Shown piece after piece: positions 14,825 through 22,609 of a stretch of DNA of 23,317 nucleotides (positions are counted from its first letter, which is position 1; every line of letters begins with the position of its first letter). The notes under the pieces were generated by a model. It was not told the origin of the DNA and did not search any database. It worked only from the letters and a program-made list of their open reading frames with translations. The position numbers and the translations under genes are program-made. This stretch comes from UBA4416 sp046345275. Its GTDB lineage: Bacteria; Bacteroidota; Bacteroidia; B-17B0; Aurantibacillaceae. The stretch covers positions 1-23,317 of the forward strand of contig JBKDJY010000046.1 in assembly GCA_046345275.1 (NCBI GenBank), given 5' to 3'.

Positions 14825-16260
14825 TATTTCAATAGGTTTTCTATTTCTTCAACAATAGTCTTGGAAATATTTATTGATTCCTTAAGAGCTTGAATATTCT
14901 CTGCCATGCTAAGAGTGTTTTCTTCTGCAACAATATTGGTATTCTTGATATCCAAATCCCAATTATTCAAATCATTAATATTTACTTTCCAACAATTATC
15001 ATTTTCAGTTCGGTTATTCCACCATTCAATAATTGGATTAAACTCATCAAATTGAATAGGTTTAGTTTTAGAATAACTTTTTTGTCCTTCAGGCAATTTA
15101 TGTTCATAATACCAGATTTCTTTTGTGGGCTCACCCTTTTCAAAGAACAATAGATTGGTACTAACGGTCGCAGGGAAAAAAGTACTTTGAGGAAGTCTTA
15201 TTATTGTGTGCAAATTGCAGTCAGTTAATAATTTTTCTCTTATTCTTGCCTTTACACCATCGCCTGTAATTGAGCCATCAGGTAAAACTATAGCACATCT
15301 GCCATTGGGTTTTAATAGTTGTATCATTAGAATTACAAACAAGTCTGCCGATTCTTTGCATCTATAAGTTGAAGGGAAGTTAGTTTCGACTCCATCTGCA
15401 ATGCTGGCCCCAAATGGCGGGTTTGCAAGGATTATATCAACCTGGTCTTTCTTGCCAATGCTATTGTATTCTTTCTTTAAACTGTCGATATAATGGTAAT
15501 CGGGGACATCTATTTCGTGAAGAATTAAGTTTGTTAATCCTAAAACATATGCAACTGGTTTTAACTCCCATCCTGTAATGGAATTTTGCAAAATGGTTTC
15601 ATCGTCTACCGTTTTTACATAAGAATCTCGGACATGGTCAATAGCCGCTGATAAGAAACCGCCTGTACCAGCCGCAGGGTCTAAAACTTTTTCACCCAAT
15701 TTTGGGTCAGTCATCATTGTCATTAATTGAGTAACTGCCCTTGGGGTATAGTATTCGCCTTTATTTCCTGCATCTCTTAGTTCCTGTAAAATGCCTTCAT
15801 AAATATTTCCAAAAACGTGTTTGTCTTCTGATTTTGTAAAGTCAATTTCATTGAGTTTGTTGATTACCTTACGCATTTCATAACCACTTTTCATATAGTT
15901 ATTCGTTCCATCAAAAACCTCCTTAACTATCATTGCTCGTTTCGGATTTGTTGAGCTTTTTATTTCTCTTAACGAAAGAAAAAGTCCTTTGTTGGTTGGT
16001 TCATTACTATCAATAAAATTTATCAATTCATCACCAGTAATTCCTTCGGGATTTGTAGCCCAATTTCTCCATTGGAATTTTTCAGGAATTACAGAGACAT
16101 AGTTATCTTTTATTACTTCTAATTCTTGGTCTTTGTCGTCCATTATTTTAAGAAACAACATCCAACCCAATTGCTCTAATCTTTGCGCATCGCCAGAGAT
16201 TCCTCGGTCTTGCCTCATTATATTTCTTATGTTGCTTATTACTGCACCTACATTTGCCAT
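14824..16260 (-). CDS. hsdM: Type I restriction-modification DNA methyltransferase HsdM
   Basis: A 478-residue N6-adenine methyltransferase. The helical N-terminal domain (residues 1-150) is followed by GNIYEGILQELRD and GEYYTPRAVTQLM, the S-adenosylmethionine site DPAAGTGGFL (194-203) and the catalytic NPPF (280-283). It methylates the sites chosen by HsdS, protects host DNA and forms the core of the restriction complex. It starts three bases after the hsdR stop and overlaps hsdS by one base. All key motifs are intact, so modification should be active. Confidence 0.96.
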   Translation of the reverse strand: MANVGAVISNIRNIMRQDRGISGDAQRLEQLGWMLFLKIMDDKDQELEVIKDNYVSVIPEKFQWRNWATNPEGITGDELINFIDSNEPTNKGLFLSLREIKSSTNPKRAMIVKEVFDGTNNYMKSGYEMRKVINKLNEIDFTKSEDKHVFGNIYEGILQELRDAGNKGEYYTPRAVTQLMTMMTDPKLGEKVLDPAAGTGGFLSAAIDHVRDSYVKTVDDETILQNSITGWELKPVAYVLGLTNLILHEIDVPDYHYIDSLKKEYNSIGKKDQVDIILANPPFGASIADGVETNFPSTYRCKESADLFVILMIQLLKPNGRCAIVLPDGSITGDGVKARIREKLLTDCNLHTIIRLPQSTFFPATVSTNLLFFEKGEPTKEIWYYEHKLPEGQKSYSKTKPIQFDEFNPIIEWWNNRTENDNCWKVNINDLNNWDLDIKNTNIVAEENTLSMAENIQALKESINISKTIVEEIENLLK

Positions 16261-16263
16261 TTC

Positions 16264-18648
16264 TTATGCCGCTTTATAGAGTTCGTTTTCCAATTCTTTT
16301 AATGCTTGTATGTAATTTTCTTTTCCACCAAAAGCATTAATTATTTCGAGTGGTGAACCTAATTTGTTTAATGGGTCAAGTTTTAAAACATCTAAACTTT
16401 CAATAGTGAGTAAATCATCATCTGCGTATTTGTCAAGCAAACTTTTGATTACAGATTGTGCTTTCTCTCCGTATTTAGTAAAGTAGTTTCTTTTCTTTAC
16501 GTTGTTTGCTCTTTCCTTTCGTGTCAATGGTTTTGCTTCAAAAGCAACATGACAAATCAAATCAAAAGGGTCAAAGTCTTTGCCGATTTCTTCTTTCAAT
16601 GCTTCAAAGAAAATGCCTTGTTGTTCTAATGCTTCAACGATTGCTTTTTTCTTGTCAGCGTTTTTCCATGAATTTAAAAACGTTTCAAGTGTTGCGTATT
16701 TTTCAATTACATTTTTCTTGGTGTAATCTTTCAAACTTTCTGTTATTATTCGTCCATCAGCACCTAAATATTGTACTCGTTCATTTACGATTTTAACTTC
16801 AACTCCGTTTACTCTAATTTTTTCTCTTGGGTTTGGTTCTGCTACAATAAAGCCACCACCAGTAACAGTTGGATATTCAGGCGTTGGAAATTCCACATCA
16901 CCACCGTCAACTACATCAACAATTGGTTCGTCTGTTATTTCATCATCTGTTCCCGAAATATCATCATCTTCTGTAACATCTTTAATCATTACAGGGTCGC
17001 CATCAAAATTAGGGTCTGCAAAAAGATTGGTTACATTTCTAAAATCCATAATGGTAAAATACGTTTTTCCGTATTCTTCATTAATTCTCGTTCCTCTGCC
17101 TATAATTTGTTTAAACTCTGTCGGTGAACCGATATTACTATCCAATACAATTAGTTTGCAAGTTTGAGCATCAACACCAGTAGTCATTAATTTTGAAGTT
17201 GTCGCAATAACTGGATAGCGTTCACTTGGATTTATAAAACTGTCCAACTCTCTTTTACCTTCTTCGTTGTCGCCTGTAATTTGCATTACATACTTATTGT
17301 TTTGAGCAACCAAATCAGCATTGGCGTTAGCCAATGCGGTTCGCATGCCTTCGGCATGCTCAATGTCAATGCAAAAAACAATTGTCTTGGCGAAACGGTC
17401 ATTTCCTTTTAGAAATTCTGTTATTTTTCTTGCAACTAATTCTCTGCGTTCATCAACAACAATATTTTTATCAAAGTCGGTTCTGTTGTAAATTCTATCT
17501 TCAACGGGATTTCCGTTTTTATCTAAAAAGCCTTTTGTTGGTCGCCAACCTTCGGCATCAATATCAAGGGTTACTTTGATTACTTTGTAAGGAGCAAGAA
17601 AACCATCATCAATACCTTGTCGAAGTGAATAGGTGTAAACTGGTTCACCGAAATAATGAATGTTTGAAGTTTCGGTTGTTTCCTTTGGTGTGGCTGTCAT
17701 GCCCAAATGTGTTGCAGTTTTGAAATAGTCTAATATTTCACGCCACTTGCTATCTTCTTTTGCACTTCCTCTGTGACACTCATCAACTACAATTAAGTCA
17801 AAGAATTCTGGACTAAATTGTTTGTAAGCATCGTCTGATTTGCTGTCTGACAAACCTTGATACAATGCTAAATAGACATTGTAAGCTGTATCAATTTGTT
17901 TGTGTTTAATGATTGTCATAGCATCTTTGAAATGCCTGAAATCTCCTCTTGCCGTTTGGTCTATGAGTGAAGTTCTGTCCGCTAAAAATAGAATTCGTTT
18001 TTTAGCTCCGCTTTTCCAAAGTCTGTAAATAATTTGAAACGCTGTGTATGTTTTTCCAGTTCCCGTTGCCATTACCAAAAGAATTCTATCCTGCTTTTTT
18101 GCAACTGCTTCAATGGTTCTGTTAATAGCAATTTGTTGGTAATATCTTGGAGAACGACCAGAGCCGTCTAAAAAATAATCGGTCGAAACAACGCTTTCAA
18201 CTTCTTTGGTTTCAATTCCTTTATATTTTTTGTACTTCTCCCAAAGTTGTTCAGGACTTGGAAATTCATCATTTGAAAGTTCTGTTTCAATATCTCCGCT
18301 TGTAACGGTCTTGTCGTGGAAATAAAAGCCGTCTCCGTTGCTACTAAACACAAAAGGAATGTCCAACGTGTTGGCGTAACCTAATGCCTGTTGAATTCCA
18401 GCTTTTACAGAATGGTTGTTGTCTTTCGCCTCAATGATTGCAATAGGTACGTTTGGTTTGTAAAACAAAATGTAGTCGGCAAATTTCCGTTTTCCTCTTG
18501 CTGTAATTTTACCTTTCACATAAATGCGTCCGTCAGTAAAAAATATTTCACGTCCAAGTTGAGTGTGTTCGTCCCAACCCGCCTTTGTCACGGCAGGAGT
18601 GATAAACTTCTCTTTTATGTCGGCTTCTGATAAGTCCTTTTTGTTCAT
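16264..18648 (-). CDS. hsdR: Type I restriction enzyme endonuclease/translocase HsdR
   Basis: A 794-residue motor and nuclease subunit. The N-terminal PD-(D/E)XK nuclease has Asp58 in FADYILF and IIEAKD (71-76). The SF2 translocase has RYYQQIAI (168-175), Walker A MATGTGKT (193-200), DECH (289-292), GMTATP (316-321) and a motif VI region QIIGRGTRINEEYG past residue 500. An acidic insert (DVTEDDDISGTDDEITDEP) and a helical C-terminal region for complex assembly follow. It is the first gene of the operon hsdR-hsdM-hsdS-OLD, opposite to the common arrangement with hsdM first. No damage is visible. Confidence 0.95.
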   Translation of the reverse strand: MNKKDLSEADIKEKFITPAVTKAGWDEHTQLGREIFFTDGRIYVKGKITARGKRKFADYILFYKPNVPIAIIEAKDNNHSVKAGIQQALGYANTLDIPFVFSSNGDGFYFHDKTVTSGDIETELSNDEFPSPEQLWEKYKKYKGIETKEVESVVSTDYFLDGSGRSPRYYQQIAINRTIEAVAKKQDRILLVMATGTGKTYTAFQIIYRLWKSGAKKRILFLADRTSLIDQTARGDFRHFKDAMTIIKHKQIDTAYNVYLALYQGLSDSKSDDAYKQFSPEFFDLIVVDECHRGSAKEDSKWREILDYFKTATHLGMTATPKETTETSNIHYFGEPVYTYSLRQGIDDGFLAPYKVIKVTLDIDAEGWRPTKGFLDKNGNPVEDRIYNRTDFDKNIVVDERRELVARKITEFLKGNDRFAKTIVFCIDIEHAEGMRTALANANADLVAQNNKYVMQITGDNEEGKRELDSFINPSERYPVIATTSKLMTTGVDAQTCKLIVLDSNIGSPTEFKQIIGRGTRINEEYGKTYFTIMDFRNVTNLFADPNFDGDPVMIKDVTEDDDISGTDDEITDEPIVDVVDGGDVEFPTPEYPTVTGGGFIVAEPNPREKIRVNGVEVKIVNERVQYLGADGRIITESLKDYTKKNVIEKYATLETFLNSWKNADKKKAIVEALEQQGIFFEALKEEIGKDFDPFDLICHVAFEAKPLTRKERANNVKKRNYFTKYGEKAQSVIKSLLDKYADDDLLTIESLDVLKLDPLNKLGSPLEIINAFGGKENYIQALKELENELYKAA

Positions 18649-18651
18649 GTT

Positions 18652-18786
18652 CTACTTTTTATTGTCGGTCGGTGCGGTGGCAAAATTTAGCTCTTTTGGT
18701 TTTGCGAAGCGTTGGCTTGTGTTTCGGGCAAAACCAAATGTGCTAAATGTGCGGTTGGCTTTTATGTCGTTTTTCTGTCTGTTCAT
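18652..18786 (-). CDS. Short leader ORF ahead of hsdR (doubtful)
   Basis: A 44-codon frame (MNRQKNDIKANRTFSTFGF...) ends three bases before hsdR. A GTG three codons upstream is in frame and sits in GACGACAGTG, where cassette C12 has GACGACAATG as a true start. Most of the frame is the covarying hairpin copy B, so its composition is set by the hairpin rather than by a protein. It may be a leader peptide coupled to hsdR translation or simply non-coding sequence. Confidence 0.2.
   Translation of the reverse strand: MNRQKNDIKANRTFSTFGFARNTSQRFAKPKELNFATAPTDNKK
18670..18765 (-). repeat. Second-family covarying hairpin, copy B (5' of defence operon)
   Basis: On the minus strand TTTAGCACATTTGGTTTTGC pairs imperfectly with GCAAAACCAAAAGAGCTAAA around a loop of about 22 bases. 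The CACATTTG and CAAAAGAG blocks, the ACACAAGCC loop block and the flanking GCCAAC and CCGCAC blocks are shared with copy A, while the remaining stem bases differ and still pair. It lies between attC 9 and hsdR, in the same orientation as copy A, so the two copies bracket the four-gene operon as direct repeats. Confidence 0.68.
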
Positions 18787-18814
18787 GTTTAGCACTGTCG
18801 TCTTTTAGGGTTGC

Positions 18815-18947
18815 TTGTAACGTTCTGCGGCTTGGCGAAGGTGGCGATTTTTACCACAAATGTTCATACGAAGCACAAATGTTTGTTGAACCACAAAACT
18901 ATCATACGAAGCACTGAACCGCCACTTTTGCCAAACCGCTGTTGGCG
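18815..18947 (-). repeat. attC-like site 9 (short type)
   Basis: Palindrome of 133 bp in which GCGGCTTGGCGAAGGTGGCG pairs with CGCCACTTTTGCCAAACCGC. The right core is GTTGG instead of GTTAG, and the far end of cassette C10 carries the compensating CCAAC at site 10, a clear covariation. A TAGTTTTG -7-like box exists on the minus strand but lacks a well-spaced TTTG. Confidence 0.86.
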
Positions 18948-18978
18948 GCTGTGCTACTTTCTCTCATTGGATTTGAGT

Positions 18979-20886
18979 TTAATTTTTCTTCGCTAATGCT
19001 GATATGTAGTCAATGATTGGAATGTCAAATCCTACATTGAAAAAAATGTTGTCTGTGTTGAATCGCTTGTCTGTAAAAGGACAAGCGAAACCAAAGTTTG
19101 CATTAAGTCCGTTGAAAAATGTAATTCCTAAACTTGAACCTGCAATAGCATAATTGAAATTGTCATTAGTTTTTAGATTCGCAATATTGTAGAGCAGTCC
19201 AGAGGCATAAACCATTAAATGAACATCGCTTACAGTCGCAACCTTTTGAGGTCTAAACCAAACTCGTTCATTTCCACGATACATGAATTTTTCACCAGGT
19301 TGAAATGAACGAGAGTATTTCTTATCAAAGAATTTTATTTTGAAACCAAGTTTCTCACTTGCGAAATATAGATTCTGCAAACTTGTCGGGTTGCCTGCGT
19401 CATTCTTTGCCAAAGTGTTTGTGTTCATGAAGTATCCGTAATTAGTTCCTATTGTAAAGAATGGTCTGGGATTAATAAACCACCACCCCGAAGCAATACT
19501 GCTTTTTCTTGTGCTTGGATTATAATATTGGTCAACAGCGGAAATTAACGATTCAACATCAATATATAAGTAACCCTTGTCTGATGTAGTTGCATTTTTT
19601 TCTGCTAATGAATTGTCTGAATTAGAAGCCATGTATTCTACAATTGTGTTTTCAAGTAAGAAGTCAATAACGCTTGCAGCAATATGATTGTCAAATTGGT
19701 TTTTTGCAAAATTTAGAAATTGAACTAAAACATATTTCATTGCATAGTATTGGTCTTTGGATAAAGTAAAATCTTTGTAGTTTGATTTTTTTAACCCAAC
19801 ATAAAAACCAATTAGCTGTCTGTATTGGTCATAGTTTGCATTCACGGCATTTGCTATTGCTGTTATTTTACCTTTTTGTTCTTGGGACAATACTTCGGCA
19901 TAATCTGTATTGATTTTAGTGATTTTTGATTTTAGTTCTGATGCTGGTAAATCTGAAAGTGAGCTTAATATTTTATCAACTGAACCCTTGACACCATCAC
20001 TTTGCAAATTGTCTTTAAAAGTTTTAAGGTCGTCAATAGTTGTTTGAATGGCATTTGCCATTGTAGATAATTCGGTAAGATGAGTATTGATTCCATCTTT
20101 TAGTTTCTCTAAAGACGCTTGTTGTGCTTTCAAATAATTTAATTTATCAGAATCAGTTTTAAATTTATTGTAAGCATCTAAGTCAATGAGTTTAAATTCA
20201 CTTAAGATGCTTAAATTATCATCCGCCTTTAAATCGTTAATGATTTCGTTGAACGCATCAGAGGTTAGTTTGTAACAGTTATCACTTTCATACCAAGTGC
20301 TAAAGTTTTTGTCTGTTAAATCATCCTTGAACTTAAAAGTATTTTGAAGAGTAGAATTATCTAGAATTACATCATAACATATGTCAATGACAAGATTGAA
20401 TGTCTTTACATCTTTTGGTTCTTGAAGTTTATCCCCTTTAATTTCTCTTTCAGCATTCTTGAACAAACTCGCATCAAGAGTTAGCGAACCAAATTTCATT
20501 CGGTCTTTCACCTGAGTTACATATAATGCAAGCCCAAAAACATAAGCAAATTCCGTTGAACTTTCAACTATAGATTTGGTCATTGCAGTTTTGTTTTTTC
20601 CGCTTGTCATTACATCCATGACATTGTAGAGATAGTGATATGTTGTGAAGTTTTTTAAGTTACCCGTAAATGAAGCATTATTAAAACCTTCAATCACTGT
20701 GTTTCTGAAAACTCTTTTCTTGACTTCTTCTTGCTTCTGCTGAATGATTTGTGTCAAGATTTCTGTGTTGATGTTTCCTTTTGAAAAGGATGGGCTTGAG
20801 CCAACCAAACTTAGTGTTGGTCCTTGTGCTTTGCTTTGTCCGATTGTCAAAACAAAAGCTGCAATAAGAAGTAGAGATTGTTTCAT
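18979..20886 (-). CDS. Large exported protein of unknown function
   Basis: A 635-residue protein with a signal peptide ending SKAQ (about residue 21). Residues 30-240 are mixed helical. About 240-350 look like coiled coil (KLNYLKAQQASLEKLKDGINTHLTELSTMANAIQTTIDDLKTFKDNL). The last 170 residues are aromatic and strand-rich (GWWFINPRPFFTIGTNYGYF, VHLMVYASGLLYNIANLK, GLNANFGFACPF), resembling an outer-membrane or surface domain. No named family is recognised. It is the only gene of cassette C10, which is unusually large for a single-gene cassette. Attachment to the outer membrane with a periplasmic coiled coil is an inference from composition. Confidence 0.82.
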   Translation of the reverse strand: MKQSLLLIAAFVLTIGQSKAQGPTLSLVGSSPSFSKGNINTEILTQIIQQKQEEVKKRVFRNTVIEGFNNASFTGNLKNFTTYHYLYNVMDVMTSGKNKTAMTKSIVESSTEFAYVFGLALYVTQVKDRMKFGSLTLDASLFKNAEREIKGDKLQEPKDVKTFNLVIDICYDVILDNSTLQNTFKFKDDLTDKNFSTWYESDNCYKLTSDAFNEIINDLKADDNLSILSEFKLIDLDAYNKFKTDSDKLNYLKAQQASLEKLKDGINTHLTELSTMANAIQTTIDDLKTFKDNLQSDGVKGSVDKILSSLSDLPASELKSKITKINTDYAEVLSQEQKGKITAIANAVNANYDQYRQLIGFYVGLKKSNYKDFTLSKDQYYAMKYVLVQFLNFAKNQFDNHIAASVIDFLLENTIVEYMASNSDNSLAEKNATTSDKGYLYIDVESLISAVDQYYNPSTRKSSIASGWWFINPRPFFTIGTNYGYFMNTNTLAKNDAGNPTSLQNLYFASEKLGFKIKFFDKKYSRSFQPGEKFMYRGNERVWFRPQKVATVSDVHLMVYASGLLYNIANLKTNDNFNYAIAGSSLGITFFNGLNANFGFACPFTDKRFNTDNIFFNVGFDIPIIDYISALAKKN

Positions 20887-20966
20887 TTTATTTTCATTTT
20901 ATTTTTATTGTTTAAAATGCAAATGTAGCATGTCGGTTGATGTTATCCGTGTCGCCAAAGCATTGC

Positions 20967-21143
20967 CGCCAACGTTTTGGAGCTAAAAGAAGTGCGGCTT
21001 TGAAACCGTTTCTAACCGAAATGTTTGTTTAAAGATACAATGTTTGTTGCCATTTGCAAAGAAAAAATAATTGTCTTTCCCGCAGGGACTTTATTTGCAA
21101 ATGCTTATACTTCCGCCCGCATTTTTTTTAGGTGCTGTTATAG
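20967..21143 (-). repeat. attC-like site 10 (long type)
   Basis: Palindrome of 177 bp in which AGCTAAAAGAAGTGCGG pairs with CCGCATTTTTTTTAGGT. The left core is CCAAC, matching the GTTGG at the far end of C10. The inner hairpin CATTTGCAAAG pairs with TTTGCAAATG. Confidence 0.85.
21030..21060 (-). promoter_or_regulatory. Promoter-like site inside attC 10
   Basis: The minus strand reads TTTG-N19-TATCTTTA and points into the 635-residue exported-protein gene of C10. Confidence 0.55.
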
Positions 21144-21201
21144 CTTGTAGCGAGTACACAGTTTTGTATCGCTCACGTGTCTGCATACAAAGCTTTATGT
21201 A

Positions 21202-21474
21202 CTAATTATTTGTCTTGTCCTTTAATGTTAATTTTCTAAAATATTTAAAAGAAAATATAAATGTCACAATGCTTAAAATTGTCGACACAATTATTGAAAT
21301 AATAGTTTGTCCAATAATCATTACCACGTGTTCTTCACCTGTCTTGGGGTCTATGGAGACACCAGGAGAAATTATACAAGCAATGTAAAGTGTCGCAAAA
21401 AAAATTATAATAAAACTTAATAACGTAATTGTCAATGCGGTTAGAAGTGGTAGTATGTTTTCTTTAAATGTCAT
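21202..21474 (-). CDS. Small membrane protein, two TM segments
   Basis: A 90-residue protein with hydrophobic segments at about residues 8-35 and 50-74 joined by a polar loop (SPGVSIDPKTGEEHVV) and a Lys-rich tail. It has no cleavable signal peptide and no recognised family. It is the only gene of cassette C11, with the ATG about 40 bases from attC 11. On the minus strand attC 11 has TACATTTG, a -7-like box, with a TTG 22 bases upstream, a weak promoter candidate. Small two-helix cassette proteins can be toxins or inhibitors, but nothing here shows that. Confidence 0.72.
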   Translation of the reverse strand: MTFKENILPLLTALTITLLSFIIIFFATLYIACIISPGVSIDPKTGEEHVVMIIGQTIISIIVSTILSIVTFIFSFKYFRKLTLKDKTNN

Positions 21475-21506
21475 TTGTTTAGAATAGTTTTCTGTCGAGC
21501 TATTAG

Positions 21507-21641
21507 CTATAACGGTTTGCGGCTAAAGAAAGTTGGCGATTTTGAAGCTCAAACTTTATTTTGAAAACCACATTTCAAATGTAAAATAAATTTTCATTAG
21601 AAGCACAATGCAGCCAATTTTTTTTAGGTGCTGTTAGTGGC
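21507..21641 (-). repeat. attC-like site 11 (short type)
   Basis: Palindrome of 135 bp in which GGCTAAAGAAAGTTGGC pairs with GCCAATTTTTTTTAGG. The central part holds CATTTCAAATG, a further small inverted repeat. The cores are TAAC and GTTA. Confidence 0.83.
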
Positions 21642-21660
21642 TGCCTTTGTTTCGCTTCTG

Positions 21661-22455
21661 TCAAAAGTAAACTCTAACATTATTTTCGGTATTTACTTTT
21701 TGTCCTCTTACAATTCCAGTTTCCCAATGTTTGATTGCTTTTAATTGCTCCTCACCAATTTTGAAAAGTTCGTCTTTAAATTTTTGGTTTGATTTGCTGT
21801 CAGCGTCCATAAAATAGTTTAGAAAATAACCTGAAGCATTGCCTGATTTGTCAATATAAAACCCGAAGTCCATAAAAGGTAAATCACCTTCTTTGTCTGC
21901 TGTAAGTTGTTTGCTTAATTTTTCAGGAACTTTAGCTTCAAGTGTCGTTTCATAATCGTCTTTTCCTGGAATTTGAGGTCGCTTGTCACATAAATAATAT
22001 GCAATTGTGTCGTTATTTGATAATAGAATACTGTCAGCCTTAGCTAATAAAATCTCCTTAAACCCTTTGCCATATTTGTCATGTATAGCTTTGTTCATAT
22101 AAGCTCCATAGCAACCTTCGGTTTGTCCTTCGTAAACAACACAGCCAAACATTTCATAATCAAATACCAAGTCGTAAGTTTTACAGAGTTCTCTAAGCTG
22201 TTTTTCTTGTCGTAATTGATGTGTACCAAAACCCATTGGAATACAAAAAACTAATTTTCTATTGGCAATGTCGTTTTTAGCTTTTGCAATATCCTTTATA
22301 CACATTGAGTCAGTCGTTGCTGGTTTTTGAATATATTTTTCAAGTTGATTTACTGGGTGGTCATTTGTTACAATTTCAGTTGTCTTATTATTGTTTTTTT
22401 TTTGTCCGCAAGCCAAAATTAGAAGTGTCAATAAAAGTATTGTTATATTTCTCAT
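21661..22455 (-). CDS. Predicted lipoprotein, unknown function
   Basis: A 264-residue protein with a signal peptide ending in the lipobox LILAC (Cys16) followed by GQKKNNN. The mature part contains LVFCIPMGFGTHQLRQEKQLRELCKTYDLVFDYEMFGCVVYEGQTEGCYGAYMNKAIHDKYG, with several Cys and aromatic residues, and later LPFMDFGFYIDKSGNASGYFLNYFMDA. No family is recognised. It is the single gene of cassette C12; its ATG is in the leader GACGACAATG about 25 bases from the attC 12 core, and a well-formed promoter-like site lies inside attC 12. Confidence 0.8.
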   Translation of the reverse strand: MRNITILLLTLLILACGQKKNNNKTTEIVTNDHPVNQLEKYIQKPATTDSMCIKDIAKAKNDIANRKLVFCIPMGFGTHQLRQEKQLRELCKTYDLVFDYEMFGCVVYEGQTEGCYGAYMNKAIHDKYGKGFKEILLAKADSILLSNNDTIAYYLCDKRPQIPGKDDYETTLEAKVPEKLSKQLTADKEGDLPFMDFGFYIDKSGNASGYFLNYFMDADSKSNQKFKDELFKIGEEQLKAIKHWETGIVRGQKVNTENNVRVYF

Positions 22456-22474
22456 TGTCGTCTTTTAAGGTTGC

Positions 22475-22609
22475 CACTAACGATTTGCGTGCAAACGAAG
22501 GCCGCGAAACCAAAGCGCTGAACTGCAAACCTATTACAAACTTAAAAGAAATATTTGAACCTTCAAATTAAAATGCAATCCAGCGGTTTTCGTTTGCACG
22601 CTGTTAGCA
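22475..22609 (-). repeat. attC-like site 12 (short type with promoter)
   Basis: Palindrome of 135 bp in which GCGTGCAAACGAAGG pairs with CGGTTTTCGTTTGCACGC. The left flank is TAACGATTTG where most sites have TAACGTTTTG. It is the one short-type site with a full promoter-like sequence. Confidence 0.85.
22537..22567 (-). promoter_or_regulatory. Promoter-like site inside attC 12
   Basis: The minus strand reads TTTG-N19-TAAGTTTG, an exact fit to TTTG-N19-TAnnTTTG, pointing into the lipoprotein gene of C12. Its sequence differs from the TATCTTTG promoters of the long sites, so it probably arose separately. Confidence 0.6.

Noticed and set aside
17343..17359. Perfect palindrome GCATGCCTTCGGCATGC inside hsdR
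   Set aside because: It encodes ordinary residues in the helicase region (HAEGM) and has no counterpart elsewhere; taken as chance within coding sequence.
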